Assembly (NCBI GenBank): GCA_026225945.1 | Contig: JAMJFZ010003739.1 | Span: 1-64,000, forward strand | Source: Cricetomys ansorgei | Taxonomy: Eukaryota > Chordata > Mammalia > Rodentia > Nesomyidae | DNA: 64,000 nucleotides | Direction: 5' to 3' | Translations under genes and position numbers: made by a program | Part shown: positions 34,124 through 46,870 of the stretch, in pieces | How positions within the stretch are numbered: the first letter of the stretch is position 1 | Layout: each line of letters starts with the position of its first letter | The notes under the pieces: generated by a model | Seen by the model: the letters and a program-made list of their open reading frames with translations, nothing else | What the model was told of the DNA's origin: nothing | The model's database searches: none

Positions 34124-34129
34124 CATATC
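34124..34129 (+). repeat. target-site duplication, right (CATATC)
   Basis: Identical to 33184-33189. Confidence 0.75.
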
Positions 34130-35551
34130 CATATTGAGGATATGAAAAGTTTGACGATTTTTATTCAATAGTTGTCATGATATTTGTTTATCATATCATT
34201 TTTATCATTTATCTGTTGGAAGGATGTATGCATTCATTTATTATAGTCATACATTGCTACATTTGTATGTGTGTGTGTGTGTGTTTGTGTGCGTGTGCAC
34301 GTGCACCATATATATAAGTATAACCTGAGAATTACTTTACAGACAATTTGTTGGGGCTTCATAGATGTTTAAGTTTGGATTCTCAGAAATTCTGTTTTCA
34401 GAAACTTCCTATCTTTCATATAAATCAACCCCTATAAAACATATTGCATACTACACAGATAACAAAGAATATCTTGCATCCAACCAATTAATTTGTGTCT
34501 TCATGAGGAAAGTATTGGAAACAAACATTTCAAATATCAGAAAATTAGACACTCCAAGACTCATCTGTCCAGAAAGGGCAACCACACAGCAAGGGAATGC
34601 TCATAGCCAAATTAGGCTGTGAATCGTGAACATGATTGCTGTCATTTTACAGTCATGAAAGTCCTCCCCTGTTTTATCTGTTTTCTGACAGCATAGGAAA
34701 ACTGATAAGTTGAGACAAAACAAAATCATGTGGTTTGTACTTTAAAGAGAGCATTTAGACAGATTGTATGGTTAACCTTATATTTTCTTTAACAAGAAAT
34801 TTCAAAAATAAGCCAGTGTTGAATCAGAACAGTCTCAGCCTGTTTGTGATGAGCACATCTGTCTTTATCTTGGAATTGAAGCCTGTGGAGGACATTGATA
34901 GGCAGCAAATAAGAGAAAACTTTGTTTTCTAGTTTATTTTTGAATATCACTTATAGAAATATCAATAAGCATCCTATTTATACATTAAAAGAGAAGAAAT
35001 AGGATGCAATGTGAGTAGGTATATTATTGGAGTAGTACTTTAGATAAAGACAAAGAAAAATGGCACATAAATACATGCAAAAAATAAGATAAAATCAATT
35101 TAGATTTTTTCGAATGTAGATATAAAGGGTACAAAGAGTCACTTATTGGGACAATAAAACAAAATATGAAAGTTATTGATGAAAATAGCTATAAAACAGT
35201 TAGATTAATGAGATCATTCAGGATAAAATTTTAAAGTATACACATTATTTATAATTCATCTCCAAAGGATGGAGCACAGTAAGTATGCAACAAGTAAATG
35301 TGTACACATGTTTCAAGCAGAGGGTCACCTTCAAGGAGAGCCTTACTAGAGATTTCATACATGGCTGATGTTAACATATCTTATTCAACAGTTCAGACTA
35401 AGGCAGTCAGAGAAAAATTTTCACAACGACCTACAAATAACTAACTTTTCTCCTCACTTTCCTCTTGTTTTCTTCCAGCCTTTTTCCTTCTTTTTATGTT
35501 ATTTTAAAAATATTATTACAATTTTATTTATTCTCTGTGTATGTGTAAGTG

Positions 35552-35555
<4 letters not shown>
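34130..35555. other. unannotated, mostly unique sequence
   Basis: It contains a short (TG)n at 34267-34300. A string at 35268-35305 (GGAGCACAGTAAGTATGCAA) recalls an L2/MIR 3' end but is too weak to call. The block 34620-34910 holds no recognised repeat. Confidence 0.4.
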
Positions 35556-35597
<42 letters not shown>

Positions 35598-35602
35598 CGT
35601 GT
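35556..35602. repeat. (TG)n microsatellite
   Basis: About 20 TG units, ending in GCGTGCGTG. Confidence 0.95.
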
Positions 35603-35879
35603 TTGATTTTTCCAGGATTTTAAATTATTTTTGAAGGAAAGTTCCCATAAGGAAGATTAGAACTTGGTGCGTTATTAAAATCTATTCATTGTTTATGTCA
35701 TGGAAAAAGAAGAGCCTGTGTGTAAAACAATGATGATATATCTGAGAGAAAGAAAAAACATAACAGACATAAAAGTGATACATTTATTAAAAATAAAATA
35801 AAACTCCAGATAACATGCATCCCCAGAGCTATAATGTTACAAAAATGAAAAAAAAAAATCTTGTTTTTAAAAGTAAGTG
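35603..35879. other. unannotated sequence
   Basis: AT-rich, with no recognised feature. Confidence 0.4.
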
Positions 35880-36062
35880 TGGGTCCCTTAGATGGTTCAA
35901 TGGATAAATACACTTGGCACCAAATGTGATCACCAGGATGGGATTCAAATGATGGTGGTAGAGAAAGCTATCCACTAACTTTAACATATGTATAGCATCA
36001 TGTGCACAATATCACACACTCGTTACACACACACACACATTCATACACACTAACAACCTATA
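35880..36062 (+). mobile_element. B4/B2-type SINE, sense
   Basis: TCCCTTAGATGGTTCAATGG (A-box side), ATGTGATCACCAGGATGGGA (B-box side) and the CA-rich ACACTCGTTACACACACAC tail fit a rodent tRNA-derived SINE. Confidence 0.6.
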
Positions 36063-36118
36063 TAAATAAATGTTAAAATTAAATTAAGATGGTGTGACAT
36101 CTGTTAAACCTGATTCTA

Positions 36119-36121
<3 letters not shown>

Positions 36122-36169
<48 letters not shown>
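36122..36169. repeat. (TG)n microsatellite
   Basis: About 24 uninterrupted TG units. Confidence 0.97.
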
Positions 36170-36170
<1 letters not shown>

Positions 36171-36174
36171 TTCA

Positions 36175-36602
36175 TTGAAATGCTCATAGGCTGTGGTCCA
36201 GCTAGTGAGACAATGGCTGTCTTCCAATGGAAAATCTGAGAATTCAGTAGTTGTTCAGTCCACGAGGCTGGATGTCTCAGCGATCTTTAGCATATTCCAG
36301 AATTCTGAAGAAGTAGGCTCTAATGTCAGTTAAGGAATGAACTTACTAGAGAGAGTTAAAGTAAGCAGATAAAGAGAAAGAAAGTTTCTTCTATTTCCTT
36401 TATGTAGGCTGCCAGCATAAGATGTGGCCCAGATTAAAGGATGATTTGATCACCTTGATAGAACTGGTCTTAAGGTGGATAGTCTTACCTTAAATGATTT
36501 AGTTAAGGAAAGTCCCTCACAGGTGTAGCCAATCACTTGGGTTTTAATCAATTCCAGATGTAGCCAAGTCTACAACCAAGAATTGCCATCACAGTATATA
36601 AA
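36175..36602 (+). mobile_element. muroid dispersed repeat, class not assigned
   Basis: GGCTGTGGTCCAGCTAGTGA, GGCTGGATGTCTCAGCGATC, GAAGAAGTAGGCTCTAATGT, GGCTGCCAGCATAAGATGTG, CCCAGATTAAAGGATG and CAATTCCAGATGTAGCCAAG are in an order I recall from a common rodent interspersed repeat. I cannot give its class with confidence. Confidence 0.45.
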
Positions 36603-37499
36603 AGATAAGCAGCTATTCTAAGATTATATTTTATCATTTTTCCTTGACATATGTATTTCAATATCCCAAAATTGAGGTGCATGTTCAGTTAACTTTCTTC
36701 ACAAAAGCAGCAATAACAAAACATTTGGCCTCCAGATTCTCTGACTCATAATCCCAGCCTTTTTCCCTTGCTAATGTAGTTTCTACACTAAGATACCCAG
36801 TCCACATGTCAGAGTTTCATACAAAAATCTGAGATATGCTCATTTGTATACACAGTTATTATTAGAGGCTACCATCTAATCCCAGTGCCCTGAGAGTACA
36901 GAATAGGGACTCTCATTATCAGGTTATTGCAAGGAGGCTTATGATCATTTAGACAATACGTGTAGATATTGGATCTCCAGACAAACATAATGAACCACTG
37001 TCTGAGTGGGCAAGGCATCTGGAGTCCATGGTCTGCTGTGTGATGAATGTGAGTTTGGGTAGAAAAGGGCAGAAGTGAAGCCATTTTGCTTAATGATGGG
37101 AGTCCTGGTTCCATGTGACGATAACCAAGTAATTTTTACGAGCGGCTACTATTGCCTTAGGGTGGACTTCAGTGAATGGTGTCTCTTTAATTCTATATAA
37201 ATTAACTTTGAGTATAACCAAATCACCAAGTATTGTTTCTTAAGAAGTAAATGTGTGCCCAACCCTATTGGTAAATCTTTGGATCAATATAGCCCCCTTT
37301 TCTCAGTGGGAATCACAAAGATCTGTTCAAAAGAGTTCTTTAGACCATCTGGAGTGTTACACTGACATTCAGTTTCCTCTAATTTGCTCTCAGTGTGCCA
37401 CTCAACTTTCTCTGTTCTCGAAGGACATCCCTGAGTTTTAAATTGGCTGTTTTCTTTATTCATTATCAAGACTAGCATTAGGACAACATAGAAAATAAT
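36603..37499. other. unannotated sequence
   Basis: No element named. The frames 36869-37114 and 37284-37511 have no recognisable domain. Confidence 0.4.
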
Positions 37500-38300
37500 G
37501 TTGTGCTTCAAAGCATCAGCTACTCTGTCTTCAACCTTGCCTTATTATAAGTGTCTAAGTTGTATACCACATTGAGTTTTTAACTTTTCAGACAATGACA
37601 CCAATTTTTATCCATTTTCCCAGATTTTTAATGAGCAGATTTTCCCCTCTTCTCTGTGTCAGAGGGTAGAAGAGGTGCTGGTTTTGGTTTCTGGCTGTTT
37701 CAATTAAAGAACTGATCATTATTTTGTGTACTCTTACATCTTTAATAAATTCGATTAAGGGAAATTGTGACATACAAAGTGGCTCAGTTGACATTGATTT
37801 TGAAAAGGCATTGATAATTGCTCTAGACCAATAAACCTCATCTGTTTCCACAGCAGATGTTTTTCCACTAGAAAGCCCACACCATAATTTGTCTTCATTT
37901 TTCCTCCTGAATTTTCCACACATTATCCTGTACATTTTGGCGTGTGTAGGAATAAATAATCTCTCACAGAACACAAGTGAAACCCAGCAGATTCCAGCCT
38001 GAATCAAGTCATCAAAGCCTCTCAGACTGAACAGAGCTGTGCAACCATCATTCCAGCTCCATTTACACTTTCATGCTGGTTCCTCAATGGGAATAATTGG
38101 TTGATTTATATTCCTGCTGGCTTTTCAACATGATTGTCATTGCATAAAACAAATAAGCTTTAATAAGAACTTTTGCATGAATACACAGAAATAGAACAAT
38201 CGAGAAAGTAAATGGAAATTTTTCAGAATTATTTTTGAGAGCTGCACTAAGAGTATAAAAAAAATTTAGGTGATTAAACAAACCTGTGCATCCAATTTAT
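37500..38300. other. unique block, candidate conserved noncoding element
   Basis: No repeat is recognised over 800 bases. The block holds the longest frame not made of simple repeat, 139 codons on the minus strand (38007-37588). Its product has no signal peptide, domain or repeat that I recognise, and no upstream promoter or splice context is evident. AT-rich homeodomain and POU-like sites (TGTCATTGCATAAAAC, GCTTTAATAAG) lie at 38120-38170. I infer regulatory or neutral DNA rather than a gene. Confidence 0.3.
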
Positions 38301-38599
38301 TATTTTAGACTATTTGGATATGTCTAATGAATTTTTTTTTGTGAAAAATTATTGTCATAAGACTTCTTGTTTTATTTTATGATCACGGACACGTTATACT
38401 AAAGAAATGAAAGCTAGCAACACATGAAGCAGGGGTAAAATGCAGACCCAGTAAAACCACATGAAGCCTAAATTAATTTTTTGAAATAAGCCTTGAGCTG
38501 CACTTCACGAAGCTATATGAGTGAATGACTTAGATATGTTTGAGTGTGTTTATTAAGATCTCACACATTTGAAACGTGGTCTTCAGAATTTTGGAGTTA
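38301..38599. other. unannotated sequence
   Basis: No recognised feature. Confidence 0.4.
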
Positions 38600-38885
38600 A
38601 AAAGTGGGAGGACTTCTGTCAGAGAGAGCTTTAGTTGGGGGTCCTGAGACTTGACTCTCTGTCTCAGACTGTCCTCCTTCCTTGCCACATGATCTCTCAT
38701 TTTCTCTTGTCACTTGAATATTACCCACTGCAGGGTGATGTAGCTGACAATGCTCTCACGGGATCTGGTGCTATTCTCTTTAGACTTCTAAACACACACA
38801 CACACAAAAGAAGTAAACTGTTCTCTCTATAATGTTACCCAGTTGTGGTATTTTGTTAAAGAAAATGATGAAGGAACAGCATAAT
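38600..38885 (+). mobile_element. MaLR-like LTR fragment (3' part)
   Basis: GTAGCTGACAATGCTCTCAC, GGGATCTGGTGCTATTCTCT, CTCTCTATAATGTTACCCAG and GTGGTATTTTGTTAAAG follow the 3' half of a MaLR-type LTR. A CA run lies at 38792-38806. Confidence 0.5.
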
Positions 38886-39440
38886 GATTTTCATCACCTA
38901 AAAATATTCTAGTTTCAAAACACATGTTGAAAAGAATGTCCTAACACAATATAGATAAAATTAATTACCATTTTATTTTGAAAAGGTGCTGAATGGCATT
39001 ATATACTCGTAGAGGTAAATATATTTATTATTTTATAATGGCTGGTTAAGTAGTCAGCAATAACCTACTAAATATAATTTGCATTACTTTGCAAAAGAAC
39101 AACATTGTCACAGAGCAGCTTGACTAAAAACACATGCATAGAGACTAGTCTGTGACTTAGAATGAGTAGATGAAATAAGTTAACTAAAGTAAGATGGTAA
39201 ACATGGTTGTTACCAAGCTGAAGAGGTCTTTTGAACCAGAATATATTTAAAGGATATTCTGTGGCGAGTTAAAAGTTATGATGGAAAGAGTTAAAGAATT
39301 CTCCTCAGATTTTAGAGAAGGTTCACTAAGCAATGTAATTACTACATATCCAGGAGGACCTGAATTCAGATCTGAAGTGCCCATATAAGAACCAGCCTTG
39401 AAAGTAAGCATCTATAACTCCAAATTTTAAATGAGTAATG
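38886..39440. other. unannotated sequence
   Basis: AT-rich, with no recognised feature. Confidence 0.4.
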
Positions 39441-40006
39441 TGTAGTAGTTTCCTTGAGATAGAAATATTCCATCCTGCTTGGAATCCTCTTAAACCAGGA
39501 AGCAAAAAATATCAAAAGAGCTTCTGGAAATCTCTGAAACTGACTGAATTTACTAGGCCTCTCTCTCCAAAGAGTTAAAAATAAAAGTAGCTAAGAGTCA
39601 CTCTCAGACAAGCCAACATAAAAAGAAAGCTCCTTGACAAGTGACCTTCAAAGACCTGACCAGCTACTTTGAAGTAGCAGAAACCAGCTGAGCTGCCTGG
39701 AAGAGGTTTAGATCAACTGAATCACCTGGAAAGGACACTCTCCAACTTGTTGTGCTTCCTAGAGGCTGCAAAATGAGCTCCAGCTTCCTGACTTTTGTGA
39801 ACCATATACATTCTGGGGATGTCGGTGATGATGCGGCTGTTTTTCTATGCTTCTAAGTAACCCCTCACCCAGTACTCCTGTAACTAACTCCAAATTGGTT
39901 CACCAAGTTTTACCTTGAGGGTATATGTACTTTGAATTGCCATAGGCTCCCTATATAAGGTGAGTAGATTCTGTGTATTGTGTCTCCTCAGAAAAAATCT
40001 CTCACA
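39441..40006 (+). mobile_element. LTR, probably class II ERV, solo
   Basis: It starts TGTAGTAGTTTCCTTGAGAT and ends near TCTCTCACA. Internal landmarks recalled from a common rodent LTR are CCATCCTGCTTGGAATCCTC, GAGCTGCCTGGAAGAGG, CACTCTCCAACTTGTTGTGC and TACCTTGAGGGTATATGTAC. A CTATATAAGGTG box at 39951 fits a promoter. No clear target duplication is seen. Confidence 0.55.
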
Positions 40007-40707
40007 TATCAGTGGAAAAATGGGTGAATACTATAGCTTTGTAGATAGTCAGTTGGTACAGTTTAACTGGCAAGATCCAATTTTGGTGATAAGACCTTGT
40101 GGCAAAAATTAAGTTAGAAAGCAATTAAGAAAGCTACCTGATGCTAACACCTAAGCTTCCATAAGCACAATTTTATGGTCATGCAACAAAATGAAGGTAT
40201 GCACATTCACATAAACATGCATATACGTGTACATATACATGTACCTAAAGGCATGTACATGTACAGAGACAGACAATGTTATTTTGATTGTTTCACAACA
40301 TTCTCATGATAAAACCCAATTTCTGAGAAGCCCATAAAATAAGTTTCAGTTTTTGAAATTCTTTAACGTAAAAGTTTAATTAATGAATTTCTATCTTATT
40401 TCAATTATTTCAAAACAAAGGTAGTTAACAGCTACTAATTTGCAATAAGGTAACCTTCTTATATTACTAAGTACCTTATATATAGTGGCTGGGTATTTGT
40501 CAATAAATATTTTACTAAAATGGTTGTAAATGCTTGTTTGAGATTTTTTATTTATGCATTTATAATTTAAAAATTATAAAGTTTTAAAATTTACAAGATG
40601 CCATTAACAAAGTCTAATTATGAACTTTTAATGTTATTTTTTATATTAAATTGAGCATCACTTTAAATAAAATGGGACCAAATCAACAAGTAAAATTGTT
40701 TGTCATG
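40007..40707. other. unannotated AT-rich sequence
   Basis: A short inverted ACATGTAC pattern lies at 40228-40263. Nothing else is noted. Confidence 0.4.
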
Positions 40708-41140
40708 TGTGCTGGCTAGTTTAATGTCAACTCGACACAAGCAGGAATTATTTTGGAAAACTCAAATTGAGAAAAAAGAAAAAGAAAAGAAAAACTCCAT
40801 AATGGCCTGTGGACAAATCGGTGGTGCATTTTTAAAATTGATGATTGATGTGGCAGAGCCCAGCTCACTGGAGCCAGTGCCACACCCGAGCTGCTTGTCC
40901 TGGGTGCTATCACAAAGCAGGCTGAATAAGTCATTAATAACAAGCCACAAGTATCACTTCTCCATGGCTTTTGCTTCAGATCTTGCCTGGAAGTTTCTGC
41001 CTCCAGGTTTGTGCCCTGATTTGTCACACAGATCTCCTTAAATGATGTACTACAAATTGCGTTAGGAAAAAATGCTTTTTCTACCTACATTGCTTATGGC
41101 CAAGGATTTTTATCAAGCAATAGAAATCCTATCTAAGACA
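40708..41140 (+). mobile_element. rodent LTR, probably ERVL-MaLR, near full length
   Basis: TGTGCTGGCTAGTTTAATGT at the start and ATAGAAATCCTATCTAAGACA-type end (last bases CTAAGACA) give TG...CA termini. Internal landmarks are CAACTCGACACAAGC, GATGATTGATGTGGCAGAGC, CAGGCTGAATAAG and CTGCCTCCAGGTTTGTGCCC. Length is about 433 bp. Frames on both strands (up to 113 codons) lie inside the element. Confidence 0.7.
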
Positions 41141-43317
41141 CCTTGAAAACCTAATGATCTGAGTTTCAACACCAAGAAAACATGGTTGAAGGAGACAATG
41201 GACTCTCCAACATTGTCCTCTGATATCAAAATGATAGCTCAAATACATACATACAAACAACACACACACACACACACATGCCTCAGTAAACACAAGAATA
41301 TCAATAAATGATAATAACAATAGTAATAATAATTTAAAATATATATAATAAAAGATTCTTATTACTTAGTACAGGAGGATAAAAAAGTTTAAACTTAGTC
41401 ACAGTCGTAGTGTTGTCTTGCAAAGAGAATACAGCAAGGTAAAACTTCTACCTCTGTTATCATTTGATATATCTCTCCATTCATGTCCATCCCATGTCTG
41501 TTCCTCTGGGTATGCTCTTCCTCTTATCTAATATATTCTTCCTCAAATACACAATAAGCTTTCTCCTCCATCATAAAAAATAGAAATCAAAGTCTCTAAA
41601 AAATCTAGCATGTGCAAAAAGATGATATTATTAAAACAATTCTATAAATAGGAGTTCCTTTCCTGCCTACATGTCTTTTGGCAATGCAAGCCTTTGTCAA
41701 CAAAGTGTTCACTGAAATTATCAAGAGAACATTTATACCAAGAACTATACTAGGTAGAACTAAAGAAAAGATATCAAGCTCAACAATGATTAAAAAATCA
41801 CTAATGAACTAACACTAACATTAAGATAATGTGTTTATCCGATGTACTTTATGCTTTTTATCCCCTTATAACTGTGCAATACATGTATTAATATGCATGA
41901 TAGTTTGCATAAAGATATAATACCACATATGTGACATATTTTTATATAAAGTATTAAAATTTATATTAATTTTTATGTGTAGCATATATACATTTAAGTT
42001 CCTGAAGGGCACAAGGCAAGCTGATAAAATTCTACTTTGAGTGAGATGAGAAAACAGAATGTATTTTAATTTGTCATCAAATTACAATTTAGATATATTT
42101 TTACATTTTCACGGGACACATATTCTAACTCTACCTGTATAAAGTAGTTTCAATGATTTCTCTGACAGGTTCCCAAGGCTCTTAACTCCCTCTTTACCTA
42201 CAAAAGGTGTGTGGGGGTCTAGAAATGCTTACTTCAATATGATGGCAGCACCAAGTCAATCAAGTGAAAGTTTTCTATTATTTTTATCATTACTTAGGGG
42301 TTACCTTTGCATTTTCCTTTTGTGAGAGATCTTCTAGCTGCGCATGATTCTTGATCCTCATGCAATGGTAGTAAATCATTATGTGTAGGCATTGGTTATC
42401 CATGATTTTACTGGTCAGCAGATACTGTTAGTATCCATTAGAATTTTTATCAAATGTCTTTTGCTTTTTTAAGCCTAATTATTTTGCTGAGTTGAGGCAT
42501 AACTAGGTCAACAGAAAAAAATCAGAGTACATGAGAGACAGCATATTGAAATACAAACAAAATATGTATCAATTATAGAAAAGCTGTTTTAATATTCAAG
42601 AGAAAATATACTTTTTCTTAATAGGAATACTTAAAATAATTTGATTATTCTATTAATTACTTTCTGTTTTTTAACTTTGCAACTCACTTCTGTGAAAGGG
42701 TTAACATTTGCTGACTCACAACACTTCAATCTGATATTTAAGGGATATCATCTGTCATAAAGAAATTTAAAATGAAATCATGTAGAGGAAGAAACACAGA
42801 AAACTAATCAAGATAGACAGTCCTTTTCAAGAGAATTGTTTAATTATCTCAGAGACAATGGATACCTTTACAAACTGAAACTGACTGTATGTGAAATATG
42901 GCCTAATTGTTTCTTATTGGCCTTAAGGCTTATATAGTTGGACAAGCAATGGCTAAAAGTCTTTGATTTGAAAATATCCAAACTGTAGGAGAAGAGATCA
43001 TTTGAAAGAAGACTATAGGCAAGATGTGCTAAAGCTAAAGCTAACCCATAAAGAAGAAGAAACAATGTTTTCTATAGAAGGTTTCCTCGTGTTTTTTGAG
43101 GTAAGGGTAGATATTGGACTAACAACTGCAGATCAACAAGAGCTATGGGAGTTAATTTCTTACTGAAAGGAAACTCCGTAAAGCAGAAGGAAGCACACTG
43201 GACTGTGGAAAAAAAATTGTTGAACTGAATTAGCCTGTATACTATAAGGATGTGTTAACAACAGAATTAAAGTTGAGAATGTGTTATGTTGAGGGAAAGG
43301 ATTTGCTCTTTATATAG
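41141..43317. other. unannotated, mostly unique sequence
   Basis: A short (CA)n lies at 41259-41280. The rest is AT-rich with no recognised element. Confidence 0.4.
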
Positions 43318-43440
43318 TATAGATTGTATAGAGGCTGAAATCCTCTAAGGCTCTCGGCCTGTGAGCTAGAACCAAAGATTAAATTAGATAAAAGAATAAA
43401 TTGTCCACTGTCATGAACCAACTGCATTTTGGTGAATCTA
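43318..43440 (+). mobile_element. LTR-like element, copy D (3' end only)
   Basis: AGATTGTATAGAGGCTGAAA, GATTAAATTAGAT and AAAGAATAAATTGTC align with the 3' parts of copies A, B and C, including the AATAAA signal at 43395. The upstream part is not recognisable. Confidence 0.45.
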
Positions 43441-43698
43441 CAGCTACAAAGTTACTTTATTTTTTTTTCTTAAGCAATATGTTAATCGATTAAAGAAGTA
43501 AGATATATACCTGAACTGATTTGTGAATAAAATGAGAGGAATGGTGGGAGCTTAGAGAGAAAATTATTGTCTGCAATGATAAAGAAACTTACTTAAATTA
43601 GGCTTTGGGTAACACATGACAAGGAATACATCCCTTGCCTACAATATTTTTGTTAAATATGTAGATGTGTCTGTGTGTTTGTATACATATATATACAA

Positions 43699-43734
<36 letters not shown>

Positions 43735-44329
43735 TTGTATTTATTATATAGATTTTACACAAATATGGGTATTGAAGTCATCATACAAGGACATATAGAC
43801 ACACATACCTGAACATGAATATACATGTGAATAGGAATGCACAATGGCATATATGCACATCGAATGACATCAGTACTCCATGACATTAAACTGTTTTTTA
43901 ATTTAATAAACTTTGCTCTATGTTTTTAGTGTTTAAAATTATGTAATTTATCTGTTGAGGGTACTTAGCTGATTCATGTAATATAAAGATGTGTTATAAT
44001 TTTCACAAAATAAAATGTAATTTGAAACCAAAAGAAATGGGAAATATGCAGCTCTCTTTGTGTAAAAAGATATGATATAACTGTATGCAAGTGTTAATAA
44101 ATTATGAGAAAAAGTAGATTAAATTGATGGTGAGCAAAATTTTAAAAATCTAAATAGTGTTCAAAGTCTACATTCGTACTTTAAATTAGTGATTTTTAAA
44201 ATCAAGGTTTAAAGTTTTGTTATAACGTGAGATGAGGGCCTTTTCTCTACTGTTGTCTTAAAAGCTCCCATGTCTGGACTGACGTCTCTTTTCTTGCTAT
44301 GGATTATTTTGAAGATATTTTCAGTGCTG
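43441..44329. other. unannotated; (TA)n at 43688-43728
   Basis: AT-rich. One (TA)n run and no recognised element. Confidence 0.4.
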
Positions 44330-44410
44330 TGATGGCTTGAATGATAGTGTCTCCCATAGGTTCCTGCAGGTTATTTTATTGGTAGCACATTGAATAATTT
44401 TTCCTTTGAT
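44330..44410 (+). mobile_element. LTR 5'-end fragment, MaLR-like
   Basis: TGTGATGGCTTGAATGATAG and TGTCTCCCATAGGTTCC resemble the first bases of the LTR type at 49016-49388 (in its sense orientation). Confidence 0.4.
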
Positions 44411-44557
44411 ACTTCTATGTCTGTTTAATTCTTCCTCTGCATCTTTCAAGTTACCCACCTTGTTTGTTTCCCTACTTTTATCTTGTGTTTATAGTTGTTA
44501 TTTAATCTTTATAAAATAATTTTAGAGAAGGCATTTATGCTAGATGACAGACAATGG

Positions 44558-44559
<2 letters not shown>

Positions 44560-44598
<39 letters not shown>
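44560..44598. repeat. (CA)n microsatellite
   Basis: About 17 CA units. Confidence 0.95.
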
Positions 44599-44599
<1 letters not shown>

Positions 44600-45129
44600 A
44601 TATAATTTTTATTTGTTTAATAGAAAAGATTACATATCACCTTTTCTTTTGTTCTACCTACTATGAATACAAGAAAAGTAACAGATGAACAGGAAAAAAG
44701 TATACTTTCTACACAAATTAACAGATGACCATTAGTGACATAATAAAACTGTTTCCTTTTCAATATCAACATAAGTTCTCATTTCATATATTGAGATGCT
44801 CCTCTAGTGTCATTTTTCTGATCATATATAAACATATATAGTACAATTTATTTCGACAATATACTTATTTGTATTTTATGAAGGCAAAGTCCACTCTTTG
44901 TCTTCCCTCCACATTATGCCTTTTTTCCTACCCTGAATATTATGCCTTTTAGAGACTAACAGTTATTTTTATACAATAATAATTCAGTAGACACTTGTAA
45001 GGTAATGGAAAGTGATTGTAGAACTAAGTAGTTTCATAGCAACAAAGACTAAGAAGTTCAGAACCTCAGTCAAGGTGCCTACATTAACACAAATTTGGAA
45101 AGCATCTCAAAAGCATGCAAATGAAGGCT
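44599..45129. other. unannotated sequence
   Basis: AT-rich, with no recognised feature. Confidence 0.4.
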
Positions 45130-45385
45130 TACCTCCCAGATTAATAGTATTCAGAGCTGGTAGAACCTTTAAGACATAGGGTCTAGTGGAAGTATTTCAT
45201 TGTGGAGGTGTCCTTTTGAAGGTGAAAATGGAACCCAAGCATCTTCTTTCTTATCTTTGATCCTGGTTGCCATGGTGAGCAGCTTTATTCATATCTCCTA
45301 TTGCTGTGATGATCCTTACTACATTTGTAAAGACAGCACCGCCAACTGACTATGATCTGAATCCTCTAAAACTGTGAGGAAAACA
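45130..45385 (+). mobile_element. MaLR-like LTR fragment
   Basis: TTTCATTGTGGAGGTGTCCT, CTTTGATCCTGGTTGCCATG, CTATTGCTGTGATGATCC and ATGATCTGAATCCTCTAAAA follow a diverged mammalian MaLR-type LTR. Confidence 0.45.
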
Positions 45386-46675
45386 AAGGACACGTTTTGT
45401 TTTTTAAATATATATTTTACATATATATATTTAAATATATGTTTTTTAAATATATACTTGGTGTGGGTGTTGGTTGGTGGTTCTTTGGTTGGGTTGCCGT
45501 CCTTAGTGTGATAATTCATAAAAAACACAAAGGTTGGAGATTGAGTTTATATACAGTAAATTGAGATACTAGTCTGGCTCATTGTCACTAGTCCTCTTCA
45601 AAGTTAGGACAGCCTAAAAATAGGCTGTTAGGATTTCTACCTTTCTCTCTTTCTATATTAAGGCCACTTGTAAAAGTGGTGAAGACTTTTTTCTATCTTT
45701 CCTTTCTCCTTCCCTAAATAGAGAGTAAAAGATTGTAGTGTACTGCTACAGTTATGTTCATATGAGTGTGGTCAATTGTGGGACATAGAAAATATGTCAC
45801 ACTGCCTGGAGCTTGAGTTGTTAACAGGGGATAAGCCACAGAATCTGAGGGCTATCACTCCAGCCCTAAACCATTCATTCTTACTATTGGTTAAACTTCT
45901 CCTTACTAATGGAAAGTTGACTAGCACAGTAAATCAGGAATAGTCTGAGTGGTAGGGGTAGGGGGCATGGGAATTTGATCAATAACAATATTTATTCTAG
46001 TAGGAAACTTGTGTAAACTGAAGGAAATAGTCACTCTAATTAACATAGAAAAGGACATTTGGGAACTCTATGCTGACTTGATTGTGCTGTTGTTTTCATA
46101 TTGTCCTGCCTATTATTCTAGTCTATTCCTTGAAAGGCCGAGGGCAGCATATTTGAAAATTTAAAGTAGCCATTCTTTTCAAGATTGTAAATACATCCAT
46201 AAACTTTATTATATTTGAATTGCTGTATTTTTAAATGAGTAAAAGTTTAGGGGTTTTTTGGCTTACAATTCCAGATTATAAGCCATAATTGATGGTAAAT
46301 CAATTCAGCAGGAAATAGAAACAATTTATAAGCTAATATCAACACTCAATAGTAGTAAGTAATGAATGAATACCTGTTTGATAACCTCCTATACTATACT
46401 ATATCTACATATTTATAGTTGGAACAAGGAGATTATTTTAAACAAAAATTATTACTGAAATCATATTGACCCAAAAAAGAAGATGCACAATGAGGACAAG
46501 AGAATGATCAGTTCAAGATCAGGAGTCCTGAGTAGAGCAAGAAACAATCATGAATTAAATATTAAACTAAACAAAAGAAGACGATGCATACAAATATAGG
46601 TTAGTAATATAGTGTCCACTGTGATATACGATCATTCAAGCCAACAGCCTATGAAGAATATAAAAAAAGAGTTAG
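45386..46675. other. unannotated; a weak LTR remnant may be present
   Basis: A (TA)-rich patch lies at 45408-45455. At 46250-46345, TTTTTTGGCTTACAATTCC recalls the antisense 3' part of a MaLR LTR, but the match is too short to call. The rest is unassigned. Confidence 0.35.
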
Positions 46676-46870
46676 TATGATGGATAGTGTTAACTGTCTG
46701 TATGGCAATTTTAGAATCACTTGACAGATGGGTCTCTGTACATGTCTGTGGGGTATTAATTGATCACATAATTGAGAATAGATGATCCACTCATTGTGGG
46801 TAGGGCAATTGTATGACTATAGTACAGTACTATGTAAGAATGGTGATTCATCTTATTATTATTATAAATA
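46676..46870 (+). mobile_element. MaLR-like LTR fragment (5' part)
   Basis: GTTAACTGTCTGTATGGCAA, TTTTAGAATCACTTGACAG, ATGGGTCTCTGTACATGTCT and CTCATTGTGGGTAGGGCAAT follow the 5' half of a MaLR LTR. Confidence 0.5.

Noticed and set aside
40700..41041. Overlapping frames of up to 113 codons on both strands
   Set aside because: They lie within the LTR at 40708-41140.
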